Source of the DNA: Strigamia acuminata | Taxonomy: Eukaryota; Arthropoda; Chilopoda; Geophilomorpha; Linotaeniidae | Assembly (NCBI GenBank): GCA_949358305.1 | Contig: OX442315.1 | Coordinates: forward strand, 27,680,427 to 27,744,426 | Direction: 5' to 3' | Length of the DNA: 64,000 bases | Shown here: piece after piece, positions 25,260-38,600 of the stretch | How positions within the stretch are numbered: the first letter of the stretch is position 1 | How the letters are laid out: each line of letters starts with the position of its first letter | The notes under the pieces: model-generated | What the model saw: only the letters and a program-made list of their open reading frames with translations | What the model was told of the DNA's origin: nothing | Database searches by the model: none | Made by a program: the position numbers and the translations under genes

Positions 25260-28200
25260 GTGCTGTTAGCGGGAAAAGAACGAAGCGATGTTCGATCCAC
25301 TCATACAGAATAAACGGGAAGCCTCAAACGTTGCCAATATAAAGAACCTAACCTGGCAGGAAAGCGGCAATTTGGGCGGGGCTTTTGTCTGGATGAATAC
25401 TAAAAAATTGCTTTTATTTGTCGTTAAATTCTCGGTGAAAGAAATACTCGATTGATTGATTGATTGATGTATTGATTGGCAGATTGACTGATTGCTTTAT
25501 TGCTTGTGGGCCTTTGTAATTAATTACGAGGTTGTTAATTATTTATCGACTTTTACAAATGTTGAGTGTAATTTAATTATGGAACCGTTCTAGTGGAAAA
25601 GACACGCTGTATATTAAATTTTCAGCATTTTTTTACAGTTAAAAAACTCTCGTGTCTGTTGTTACATCTGTTACCAAGTGCCAGGCCCAATCATCGCCTT
25701 GTGTTTAGGCTGTCTTATTTAAGAAATCGTAAAATTTGCATTAGAATGTATAATTTAAAGAAGCAGCGAGACAAGAGGAGGATGGCCCACATGGCGCTAA
25801 AGTTTCATTTTATTTGTTTTTGTTTTGTGTCAAAAACTCATTTTTTTTATACATACTGTAGGGTACATGTCTGCAAAAGTTTAAAATGTAAATTGAATAA
25901 ACCAAAGTCATTCAAAAATGTAAACTGAAGGAAAATTCATTCTGATCTAAATGAAAAATGATAAAAAAAGCTCAAGTTTAAATTTTGCGTTTTATGGTGT
26001 TTTATCATGTTCTTTAATTTTTTTTAGAACATTAAATTACAAAATTTATTTCATATTCTTATCTGCTTTCTCTCCCTTTTGATAAAACACCTAAAAGTTC
26101 GCCTAAAAGTTCCTAAAATATTTTATGTTTCATGTTTATGTCACTAGAGTTTGAAATAGCGCTGTTTAAGTAAGTGGCGCGGAAGAGAACGAGACTAGAC
26201 AAGGAAGGTAACGACTGTTCCTGCGGTAACGATGGCGGCACTTTAACTCATGCCATGATTATTGAAACTGAACATTTTATATAACCTCATGGAAGAAAGG
26301 ATGAAGATGAATGAGGAGCGATAACAAATCCAAATCCCCATTTAAAAATTAAATTTAAACTGACAAATTTAGGGTTACCGAGCTACTGCATGACTGAATT
26401 CAAGAGGTAATGATTAATGTGACTTGGCACAATAAACAACGCTGTCAAAAAACAAAGCTAGAATGATTGAAAATTTTACTTAAATCTAGGACGAATGTGG
26501 GAGACGATATTTTTAACATTCCGAACTTTAACATTTGGGAATGTTTTAGGAAATATTGCTGCCGTTAGTCCTATTTCGAGACCATTACTTTTTTATTTTA
26601 AATGTACAAAGGCCTGCAACTGCAACGCCCAAAATCCACTTCATACAAAAACTAGTTCAAACACAACAAACCACTTTTGGCGTGGGAGAAATTTTTCTTA
26701 TTACTCGTCGTTTTTTGTCTTCTCATTTACAATTTTATTTGTAAAATTTGATAAAACCACCACCAAGTATAAATAAGCAATTTTAACTGAATATGAAATC
26801 GAGGTAATTGGTGTCTTGAGTCAGTTCTTGATGGGGAATCTTAAAGTGGAATGAAGTTTGAGGAAAAGGCGAGACTGTATAATTGACTAGGACAGTGAAA
26901 TTAATTTTGGCGGAAAATGCAAAGCTTTTGATTACGTTAATAAATTCATTTACACAACCAACCATTTCACGATTTTTAAGTGGATTTCGCTAAACTATGT
27001 CGTGCAATATTAATTTTTAATGATGAGCAGTTGGTTTGCTAATCAATTTGTTATTAAATTATTATTATTACGAAAAATGTTATGTTAAATTCTGATTTTT
27101 CTTCTTCTTCAGGTCTGTCAATTATAACTGAATAAACAATTCTTCAAAATTACAATTTTAAGCATTTAATGTCCCAAATTTGCTTAATAAATAACGATGG
27201 CTTTCAGGCACTGATGACGATTTTAGGCAAATTTGTTTGCATATCTCTTTGAACGTGAGTACATAAATATTTATTTCCTATTAAAAGTTTATTTTGAAAG
27301 TTTGAAAAAAATGAGTTTATTTTTTTTTCATTCAATTTTTAAATAAAAATGTTTTGGTTATTGATTTTTCCCCAAAATGCTCCGTCCATTATATACATGC
27401 AACTGCAGCTGCAGCTAAAAATGGCATTTTAATAATGTGGAGCCCTGCTGACCCACTGAACGAGGTTGGCAATTGGCATGGTACAACAGAGAAATTAGTT
27501 TTATTCCGTCTGAGTTTTAATTCCCTCAAACGCAATGTTGCCAGTGAGATTGGCCTAGCGTGACAACAGAACACTGTTGTCTTTAACCAAACAATTGAAA
27601 CACAAAACAGACCGATTTCCACCAAGCGAGAGAGAGCGCTGTCATGTCATTAAAAAGCTTTTTTTTACGTTTACTTTTAATCCGTAACGAGCACGTGTGT
27701 ATACGTCCCTGCAGCTGTATGGTTATAACGTGAGTCCAGTTTAATATTACACACATGTCTGTTAGGCACGTACAATTTTATGATTATTTAATGAAGCAGC
27801 CAAATTGCTGGAACACGTTTCTTCTTCAAATAAAGTAATAATTGTGTTGTGACATTTATTAGGTTTAAAAAAATTGTTTCCTTTTGAACATAATTGTCCT
27901 CTTTCTTTGAAAAAACGTTCAAATTAGGAAAAAAAAATGGTTCTCTTTTGGGGGAAAATAATGTTATATTAAGAAAAAAATTGTTCTCTTTTGGGGGAAA
28001 ATGTTATTTTAAGAAAAAAATTGTTCTCTTTTTGGCTAAGAAATAAGTGTCCTCGATTTGCCCTCTTTTTTTATATTCCCCCGATGTCCTACTTTCTCGC
28101 AACAGACGTGATATTTTGGTTTTTGATTTCTCAAAAAAAAAATAATAAATAAATAAAACAGCAACAAAGAAAAAACAAAAGTACTTTCACTATAAAGGAT

Positions 28201-28500
28201 TCTTTGTATTGGGCTTTTTAAAAAAATCATAAGAAGGCTTCTACGGTACGTTACCATATTTGATTTGAAATCGTAGCTGCTGCGAATTGATTGGGCTAGG
28301 TTAAATAATTAATTGGTAGAAGCTTCGGCAATGTCTCAGTATAATTATAATGCTTTTAATATTTGATGATGGGACTGAAATCTGATATACGAGTATTTAA
28401 AAAAAAAACACCCAAATAATCCAATTTTCTTGAAAAATCACCGTTCGGCATCATTTTCTTCTTTCGTTCTTCTTTATCGAGCGGTTGCAGCACAATTTTG
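25260..28500. other. Intergenic AT-rich region upstream of aquaporin
   Basis: No gene seen. The interval holds short AT-rich frames without codon bias, a (GATT)n run near 25451-25470, a perfect 7-bp inverted repeat with a 4-nt spacer near 27563-27580, and the degenerate tandem repeat listed at 27928-28036. Bases 26160-26250 are G+C-richer and contain GATGGCGGC, a YY1-like word. Confidence 0.4.
27928..28036. repeat. Three-copy degenerate tandem repeat, period about 40-45 nt
   Basis: The unit is an A-tract followed by TTGTTCTCTTTTGGGGG and AAAATGTTAT-like sequence. It appears at about 27928, 27973 and 28013; the third copy is truncated. The second and third copies are the most alike. Confidence 0.8.
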
Positions 28501-29601
28501 TTGTATTTGCTAACTAAAAACAATTGTTTTGTATAGAATTTTTTTTGTACTAGAAATTTATTTCTAAAAATCACTAAGTACAAAGAATAATAATTATAAT
28601 GATAATTATAATAATAATGTACTAGTAATTAATTATATAATCATCACACGAACCATATAAAGAGTAATACATGACATATAGAAAATTCCAAAAAAAAATT
28701 GATGGTTGCTGAATAAGCAAATTGGCACAACATAGTAAGACAAAAAAAAATGCATTTCTTTCTGTTTCTGAATTCTAGCTGTTATAAATACCTCACAATT
28801 TCATAACAAAAACAAAATACAAAAACAAAATTGAAACATGAATGAATAATTTTGTTACGGTATTTACAACAAAATTATATAAAATGACGATGGCAAGGTT
28901 TAAAAATAAAAAATCTTGATTCTTTCTATTTGTTTTATTTTTTACAATTTCTTTATTATTTCTGCACGTCTGGTCAAATTCTGTACACTGTTTATATAAA
29001 TTCTTCCGTTAATACATTTTTAAATTCGGGTAGGTCTTAAATACTTTAATAAATTTTCGAATAATATATAAATTATGAAACTGCAGATTAATTTCTAAGC
29101 AGTCGGTCAAACATTTCATTTTTATGTTTAGTCATTACATTTTATTACCATTCTTCTTATTTTTTATTTATTTTTTTGATTTTTTTTGAAAAACAAAAAA
29201 CAAAAACTGTAGTTAAAAAAGTATTTGCTTAGCAAATATTTCTAGTTTATTAAATATCCTAACACTTAACCTGCGAACCACCAAATAAAAATTCTATAAT
29301 TTCAATTTTTTTTAATTAAATACGACTTATAAATAAGCGATTATAAAAAGATCTATAACGATCATTAAAACGAATAGCTGCTCTACAAAAGTATATTCTA
29401 GGATAAAGGGCGCTAGAATAAATGCCATAATCAAATAGGAGGTTCGTGTTGCCAATAAAAGTACTGCAACACCTTTCATTAATTTCTATTAATTATGTAG
29501 TATTTTGTACATAAAATCAACAAAAATCCTTGGTAACTGTACTGGTTGAAAAGGATGGACCCTGTATGAGTAAAGAATTCTGGAGAATCTTGTAGTTAGA
29601 T

Positions 29602-29610
29602 TCAACGATT
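29602..29610 (-). other. Minimal terminal coding segment: two codons and stop
   Basis: A strong acceptor (TTTTCCTTTCAG) ends at 29611, and the following bases read Asn-Arg-stop in phase with the previous exon (30874-30690, GAG then GTAAAT). If the intron were retained the protein would instead gain about 25 hydrophobic residues before a stop. The 3' UTR continues leftward through AT-rich sequence, with possible minus-strand poly(A) words near 29163-29168. Confidence 0.55.
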
Positions 29611-32600
29611 CTGAAAGGAAAATGGTAATGGTAATGAGTGATGGAATCCTAATTCAGTGGTTGTTTCGTTTTAAACACTCTGCTTTGAATTAGATTTTAG
29701 TTTTGAACAGAAAGAGATAGTACAAATAGAAAACTGCCTTGTTTTATGTCAGTTTGAAATGACTTCCTGACATTTTATCAACACAAAACAATCGGAGCGA
29801 GATAAGAACTGCACAAGATTTTGAAGCATCGTATCACCTAGAAATGTCAAATGTGATCATTTCGTGATATTTTTTAGAAAAACTTTAAGAATTTTTGATT
29901 TCAAAGTAGGAATAGACAATATTCAACTGTCTTGGGAAAAACGGAATATATTAAAATCAATAAAGATTATTCAAGGCACCTGACAAAAAAATTTAAAAAG
30001 CGATTTTTTTTTTTAAAAGAAAAAGGAAAATACTGAATTATACTGAATTTACAAAAAAAAAAAGTTGAAACTACTGTATTAAATTTCTTTTGACTATTTT
30101 ATACATGGTTTTAATGTTTGTGAATTATTAAGCGTCTACTGCCTTTACAAATAAAGAATTTCACGTCGTGATATCTAATTTTTAATTCTACAACTTTCTC
30201 TTAATTAAATGTAGGAGAGGTTCTTTCATAATTTAAAAAAAAAAATATGTTTTTATTTCAACGATGAAAGCCAGAAATATTTGCACTAATCTTCATAAGA
30301 AATTAATTCCATGCCGAACCGCACCGAACCTTTCAGGGAAAATGATATTAAAATGACGAAGAGCATATTGTTATTTTAATAATTCCTAAGACTGTGTAAC
30401 CATATACAAGTATAGCTAAGACTATAAATAACTATAGCTGTCGGTAATTAATTCCACATATCTGTTGAGACGGTTGGAATTTTAATATGAAGTCTGACGG
30501 CATCTTTGTCAGTCTGCTCCCCCAAAAGCCTGAGGTAGATCTTTGGCATTTAGCGTGCATTATTAATTTGAGAATCTTTTAAAATGCTCTTTTTAAAGGA
30601 GACTGGATGCCGTTGACAAATTAATTAATGATTATAATTAAAATGATTGAAAATGTGAAATTTAGTAAAAGATTTGTGATGTAATTTACCTCTGTGACGA
30701 TTTCTGACACAGTTATAGATGATTGCGTATCGGTTGTAGGAGAGACTGGCAGTGAGTTGTTGGTGCTCATGGAGTCTGTTGATGCGTTGCTGCTTGTCCT
30801 TTCCAATTTTTTGCTGCTGTCCATCTCGCTTAGGTAATCATAGCCCACGCTGATGTCCGGAATGATCCCACTCTCTAGTATACATTTTTCGTTTTGGTGA
30901 AATATTCAAGGTGCAAATAAATGTAAAAATTAAAATTGTACATACCGGCAGAGCATTGAGATTGCTGCGTAATGGACCGATGATGGTTTTTAGGGCTGTC
31001 GCTAGGGTCGAATCCCAAATTAAGTGCTCCATATTGACTACTAGACGCTTGACTACTTCCAGAGGAGGAACTACTCACTGATATAATCGAGTGAGGCCGT
31101 TTATTTGTGTTGCGAGTTGGGTCAGTTGGAATAATGGATATCGAGTTACGAAATCTGGGAGCTGGAAATTGTTACAGGTGGGAGTTAGATTTTTATGCTT
31201 TTTTTGCCATTTTGTTTTATCGTCTTACCTTTTGTTAGTTGGTTTATACTGATTGATCTGTCGTTAATCTGGTCTTGGCTCGGTTTAATATCTAAACATG
31301 GTTTGTTGCCAATGCCCATTGAAGACATTTCAGCGAGGCGTAATTCTATACAAATTGCAGAAATTAAAAATTTAGGTTTTAAGAATAAAATAAAATAAAT
31401 ATGCGTCAATACCTCTGTTTCTTAGAGCCTGTTTCCACAAAAGTTTGGAAATTTCTTGAACCCACGAATTCCTCACGGTGATACTTCCTGCCTGGAGGAT
31501 GTAAGTGTCGTTGAGTTTGCATTTGCGGAACCAAATTTCGAACTTGGCTGTGCTTTCTCCCACTTGTTCTGTCAAACCAATATCTGACATCTGCAATAGT
31601 GCAAAAAATATAGCAAAAAATATGTATTATTTTTTATTTATTTTGATTTACCTTGATACTATTTTTGTATTGGTAAATGTCACGACTCTTCTTATCAGGG
31701 TCACGTCTGGCTTTGGTGAAGACAATGAGCTCCTCGAAGAGAAATAAGTGCCGTCGAAGACATTTACGGCCTTTTCCCTGCCAAACGAGGAACTCGTCTT
31801 GGCGAAGAAGTCGACCTTGTTCTTTAACATCGACCTAAGCAGAAATAAATAATTTACTCGTTTAAATATTTCCCTTTTTGAATTGACTTTTTTCTTTTCT
31901 TACGTCACATTCTCTGATACAGTCCATCGCGAGGAGGTCGTTGCCATGCCGCAGCTGGAACTTGACCATATCCTCCGCGGATTTGAGGTCCGTATACTCG
32001 GGATCTTTTTCTGCACATTCCTTCACCAGCTGTTTGATGAGCAATGCATATTTTCCCATTCGCTGGACGGGTTTGAGTAAATAGCTGGCTAGATCCATTT
32101 TATCCTTGAGTTGAAGTTGCTTGTTCTAAAATTATTTATTTTGTTTGAATTGATTTTCAAATTTCTGCGTTATACGTTATTATACCTTGAAAAAACTTGT
32201 TCCATACTCTAACATCAATTCATCGGATTTGGGCTTGTTTTTATTGTATAATGCGTACAAATAGAATTGACGTTCCTATTAATATAAAACGGGAAAAGAA
32301 AAAAAAAGTCAATTTATTATATAATAACATTGCTATTCAATAGAAGCAATTTTGTCATTAACTTTAACAAATATTAATTGGAGAAAAGTGACTTACATAT
32401 CGTAAAAAACATTGTCCTACTAGAAACGGCGTTTTATCACACTTTTCTAATTCGTGTAGAAAATATTGACTATGAAATTCAAAGATTTTTTCAATGTTTC
32501 CGAAAACCACATTTCGTTTGCCCCTTAGTGCTTGTGGAATGTCTTCGCGCAGAAGTTCTGGGATGTAATTCTAACGAAAGCAAAAAATGAATCGTATTAT

Positions 32601-35600
32601 TTTTATGTAACGATCCGTTAATAACAGTGCAAGCGAAGGTTAATTATTACTCACTTCAATTGTATACTCCAACGAATTGACATAATCTCTTTCCGTTTGG
32701 ATCATTTCACGCATGATTAGTGCCAGTGTCCTGTATAAAAGGGTTTAAATTAATCTAGATTGATGGGCTGGTTTCAAATCATTGCTAACCCAATGAATCT
32801 AAACCCTTTGAAGTTGGAAATTGGAAGATATTTTTGAATCGACTTAACCTCGATTAATAATGTCCCACTCATTTGCAACGATCAAAGGTCACGCCATGAA
32901 ATTAGATGGACAATTACTTACCGTTTATGTTTGATTTGTTCTTGACTGAGGTCATTATCCTCATCACCTGCCTCTTCGTGGTGCAGATGACTGTTGACCG
33001 AAGATAGTGGATATAAAACAGGGGTGTTGGTGTTGTTTGAGGTTAATTCTAGACTAGACGCTTCCTCGGTTTCCACAAGGCTACAAATAACGCTCATTAG
33101 TCTTTTCTTTTCTTTTTCAAACACAAATCACAATAAAAATTACGTTTGAATGCTGTCCGTGCTGCCTTTAGTATAATTTCGCTCCAAATTACAACTGTCT
33201 TCAGGTAATCCCTTCTGCCATGGTTCCATTTCATACTGCCACGTTTGACTCCGCCGCATGTACTTTTTGTGAGGCTTTGAATGGTCTATTGGCAAATGAG
33301 GTGAATTCGTCGTCGGCAGTGTGGTTTGAGTATCAACGCCACTGGACGCAGGAAGAGATTCTTCAGATTTCGAACTCGAGGCAGTGGATCCGTCACTGGG
33401 TACACTCGGCGGCTTCTCGTCAACAAAAGGCGGTGGAAGACAGGGATAGTCCGAAATCATTTCGTCGACAAAGTGTTCTTCGTGCTCGGATATGTAGGTG
33501 TCGAGGTGATATGTCTCCCGAAAGAAGGAGGAATAACCCTGAGATACATAGCAAGCCGGGGTCGGGTAACCAGCAGAAGGTAAACTCCCAACCGAGCGTC
33601 TCCTGGTGAAGGGTTGAGGTGTGCTGGTTGTTGGTGTATGGCTCCACGAGGGGGAAGAGATGTTGAAAGCGACTGGCGATTCAGCAATATCAGTCAAATC
33701 CAACTGCGAATAAGCGTGCATGTCCCCGTATTGCTGTCTGGCTTTGAGTAAAGTGGTTTGGCGAGTGCGGATTAAATCGGTGGTTTCTTGACACCTGGTT
33801 TGAGCAACCTACGAAATAAGATTGGAATAAGGGGTTGTTGCACATTGAGGAGTTTGCTTCGAATTACCTTGCATTGATCTAGGAGTTTGGCATTCTCTAA
33901 TTTGTCGGCAAGATTAATCATCTCTTGAAAGACATCGTTCGAAATTGGCGGATGGTTTTGTAAATAGGTGTGCAGAGCTTTCATCAGCTGAGTCAGCTGA
34001 CTGCCCGCCATGTTTTGCTCCATTTTCATTCTGGACACAAACTTCATGGCTTCCAGGGCCCACTCGTAGGCCTAGAACATGATTAATTAGAAAAATAAAG
34101 TGCAACTATTGACGGCTGCTTGTGCTTACTTTGTCCAACAGCTGATAACATCTGGACGTGTCCTCCAGGCGTTCACGTGTGTCTTCCAGACGTTCGCTAA
34201 AACCTCGGAGATGAGTTTTGAGTGACTGACTGAGGTCTTGCATTCCAGATGCTTCCTGTGAACTCCCTTGGCCGAGTGTAAATGCTTCTTCGAGCAAGTC
34301 ATGCCCTTTTTCAATGTTGCGCTTTAAATAAATGACAAACACATTGGCAATTAAAACATCCCGTTCGTTACTCAATTCTATAACGTTAATACACTTGTTT
34401 ACATTTCAGTTTAGTTATTTCAAAGGTTTTTAATTACGTAAATCGTGAATTATGTGTTGCGTTACCAGATTTGTGGGAGATAAAACACCACAATGGCCTT
34501 GGCCGCTAAATTAGTATGGGCAGTGCACGTTACACGAGCACTGGGTGAAGTGAAAGTGATCTGTGATTCACACTGTGTAAAATGAGCGGTGAAAAATTCA
34601 TACTTAAATAATTTCAGGTGACTGAAAATTTATCACTTACTTTATTTGTCATTGACATATTTCCTATCGATATTTATTTTTATCTTGGAAAAAATGTTTG
34701 CTGATTAAATTACTGTAGTAACGAGTCTAACGACAATAAATATTGTTGTATTTGTTTAAAACTCGACTCGGGAGAGTTAGGACATTCATTCAAGACCAGC
34801 TACCGGAAAATGTCATAAATCAGTGAAAAGGGATTTTTAAATGAGAAACAGGAGCCATCCAGGCGTTTCCTGTAACCATGACAACGGTGGACGAGACACA
34901 TGTGTCGAGTGCCGAGAAAGGGGGATATACGACAAGCATATGGTGTAATCTAAAGATTGTCAGATTTTTCTCAACCCAGACACACATGTCATTGGGTAAT
35001 CTGATCTTGACCGAAAGTTGCTGGACTTCTTTCGACCCTCCCTGTGGAACTCCCAGGGCTAAATATTCCATCTATCGCTTGTTTTCACTCTTGAGTGAAA
35101 ACTTGTTAAAACTTTTAAGACGTGTTAACGGAGATTCAAAAAAGGTTCAAAGAGTGTCGAGAAGATAAAAGTTTATTTTGACCACGCCCTAGGTAATTGC
35201 CGTGGCAAAAAAAAAAATCGAAGAAAAAAAAAAGGAGAAAAAAAAAAAAATTGCATTGAAAAATGGAAGTGAGTTTGACTCGGCCTTGCGAAGTCTAGAA
35301 ATTGCTTCTTAATGAAGTTTTTCATACGAGATGGCCACACTGGTTAATGGTTAATGGAAATGAAATTAAACACGTGCTTGGAAGAAAGAAAAAAAAACAA
35401 ATCCTGATTTAAAATTAAAGCAAGGTGTGATAAAGACGTAAAGTAAAAGTTAATGAAGCTATCAAGACGTGAATAGATTGTGCATTTTTGCTACTGTTCG
35501 TGAATTAAATTGCAATCAAAAAAAATATTGGAAAAAGCAAATAAGTTTACTTACTAATTTGCATTAAGTTTGATTGTAAACCGTTGGATCCATGTGTATT

Positions 35601-38600
35601 TATGGGTTGTTTGTACGCCGTTTGAAAATTGATGTATTCACAGATCCCTTTTAGGTTCATTAAACAAGATTTGTATTGAATTTAGAGGCGTATGAATAGG
35701 TTGTCCCTGTGTGAACGGAAAGAGGGGTTGGAGGTTGTGTGGTGTAGTTTCTTTTGTGTCCACTTTATGTGTGCGTGTAGATTAGTTTGCAATTCAAATG
35801 TCCCAGCCAAGCCAACAAGGTCGCCAAGTAATCCATTAAACACAGCAACGTCCGTATTAGGCACGAGCTGCAGACAACAACACGAAAAAGTTCTCGACTA
35901 AAAAAGAATGAATTTCAATGACCAAGGTTGGTCGAGTCACGCACCAGCTGACCAAGTCAACACACCACAGCTGGCTGTTGTCTCCGGGCTTAGTTTCTCC
36001 CGACTATTCCGTTGACCTCTGACTCGATCATTTCTAAATATTAGAGGTAAAAACAAAGCGAATGCAACTCACCGAGACACAACCGCGAAATCTTTTGCCT
36101 ACACTTCCCATGGCAGTAAATCAAGCCTGAAGATTCATTCATCGACAGATGGGGACCCCTCTTTACAACTCGTAGAAAAAAGAAAAATGCACGGTTGCCT
36201 GGCAACGGGGGAGAGGAGAGAATACAGCACGTGTTGCAGATCTCGAGTGGTTGGCAGTGTGTACATGTAATGGCAACGCCTCGTCTTAGCTGAAGAAGGG
36301 CGAGGAGGGAGCAGAACCAATCCCAGAACGCTTTTCAATTGAGTTGTCACGCCTGTGGCGCCTATTGGGACGACTTGCAAATTGAGGGAGCAAAAGAAGC
36401 AGCACATGAGCCAAAATAGGATTTAGATTTCTTTTTATGTCTCGATTTTATGTGCGTATTTCAATCAAGAAAAGTGGTTCGCAGACTGATTCTGGTGGGA
36501 AGCTAGTTGTGTTTTTATTCGTTGGATTAAGGTTTCAGCTATTGTTATTCGATATACAAGTTTGATATGGCGCAATGAAAAGGTTATTGACAGTGTGGGG
36601 AACAAGATCAAGTCTAAATTGAGTTGGGTTGTTGACAGTGCACAATTTAATGCGCTTTTCATCGAGTTTTTAGAGGTGACAACTCTTTAGTGCCGACTTT
36701 GAATGAGACTGATTAGTTGATTGTATTTGCACCTGTGGCAATAGCACACCTGTGAGTTAAAAGAACCCAATACGGCACCCTTGCGCTGGTCATTTGAACT
36801 TGGGCACACATATCTCGAGTGTTCTTTGTCCCACTAAAAGTGTACGTGATTTAGCATAAATTAGAAACAAGTCAAATGGTTGCCTCGAATGTGGCTTTAT
36901 AACGTGTGAATTTTTTTTAATGAATGAATCTTACTGACCCCATTGTGTGACAAACCTGGAAGTGTTTACGTACAATGTTTTGATGCCACAAATGCGTGTT
37001 AATTAATGATTTATCACGCCAGTGTTATCACCCGAGGGAGTTGCTTGTTTGATGTTGCTAATTCGTGGCACGCAAAAAGGGCTTTTCCTGTAATTGTTAA
37101 GCATGCTGATGTGACGTGAATCTTTACAAGTTGCCCGTCATTCATTTTCTGCGGTGATTGATGACTGGCTACGAGTTTGAAATTAACTTAAACTGGTAGC
37201 AAATAAAAGTTGTGTAATTCTTTTGTTGACGACAACTTGTTTTGATTCATCTCAATGTGTTTGCGTTACATTCAATTACTCGAATAATAAAAGCTATAAA
37301 GGTAAATAATGAGAGAAATGGAAAAAGTAGGCCATAAACAAAACGAGTTAATAAATGCAATTTATTTGAATAATTTCTTCTCCGCCCCAGATAAAACGTC
37401 GTACTAAATGATGACTAATGATTGAGCTTCGTACTTGATAACCAACCATCTACCAAGGTAAGAAGCGTGCACTGCTTCGGGGGACGAGAAACTTATGGAA
37501 ATGTACGTGAGAAGAAATAAAGCAGATGGAAAAGACATGGGATGAGTGGAAGCCAAAGGGTTGAAGAGGTCAGGCCATTTGTGTTCGGAGACAAAATCGT
37601 AGGCTATGAGGCTAGAAGGTCATATAAACCATTGCTACTTTTTTATTTTTAAGATTTTTAGATAAAAAATAATGATTTTCAATTTTTTTTTGCTTTTCAA
37701 ATGAATATTCAGTTGGACGTTGGACCACTTGTGCCCTTTTCGTACGATATTTTGCGTACATGGAAATAATTTGAGGGTTTGTTGAGATGTGGGCGCGGGT
37801 GGGCGTCAGTTGTGAGTTTTCTATGTTTGGTTATTGATAGGGGATTATATCAGGTTATTATTTATTTATATTATTTTTTGACCTTAATCGGATGGAGTAA
37901 CTGTTTATTGGCTCGCAATCGAAAGAATCTGTTGGCAAGATCAAATTTTACTCGTTTTATATGACTTGCATTAACTTGTCTCTCAAATTAGGTATAGAGA
38001 ATGATTGTAGGCGTGGTAAGAATATTTTTTTTTTGGGGAAAAAGGGTCAGAGTAACCCAGCATATATATTTATTTATTTAAAAAAAAAAAACATTTTTAT
38101 TTTTAATCCCCATGTCACGTTGATTTTTCATTAGAAAACAGCTGTGAATACTGAGGGAGGGAGTGCGTTAAATTGTTTGCACTTGTTATGTAGTAATTTA
38201 AGTGAATTTTCTAATGCGTGCTGAATTCAAATATAAAATTAAAAGTAACCTCCATAATTAAAATAGAATTAATCACACCTGCTTTCGGCGCCTCCGCATT
38301 AAGCGCCACACCCAAACTGATTGGCAAGCAAGGACTCGCAAATCAATAGGTAGCAGTCGGCGGCGATCGATTTATTCCATATTAGATTTAACTTGGGGTT
38401 AAAGTTTAATTAGTTTATCAGTAAATATAAATTCCGAATTTTTTTCCATCAAGGTCCTTTCGTCTCGGGTATCTCGGTGTAAAATTAAATGACTACTGTA
38501 AGGAAATTAGATTAGACACGCCTATAAAATAAAAGATAGACGAAGCAAAAAGCGTGTGGGAGGAGAAAGAAAACGATAAATTGTTATCGTTTGATTACAC

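Noticed and set aside
26495-26776. 93-codon plus frame with ATG
   Set aside because: AT-rich, low complexity, no splice or family support.
33220-33609. Long plus-strand frames of 85-129 codons
   Set aside because: They are antisense shadows of the long linker exon 33808-33144 of the PLEKHG4-like gene.
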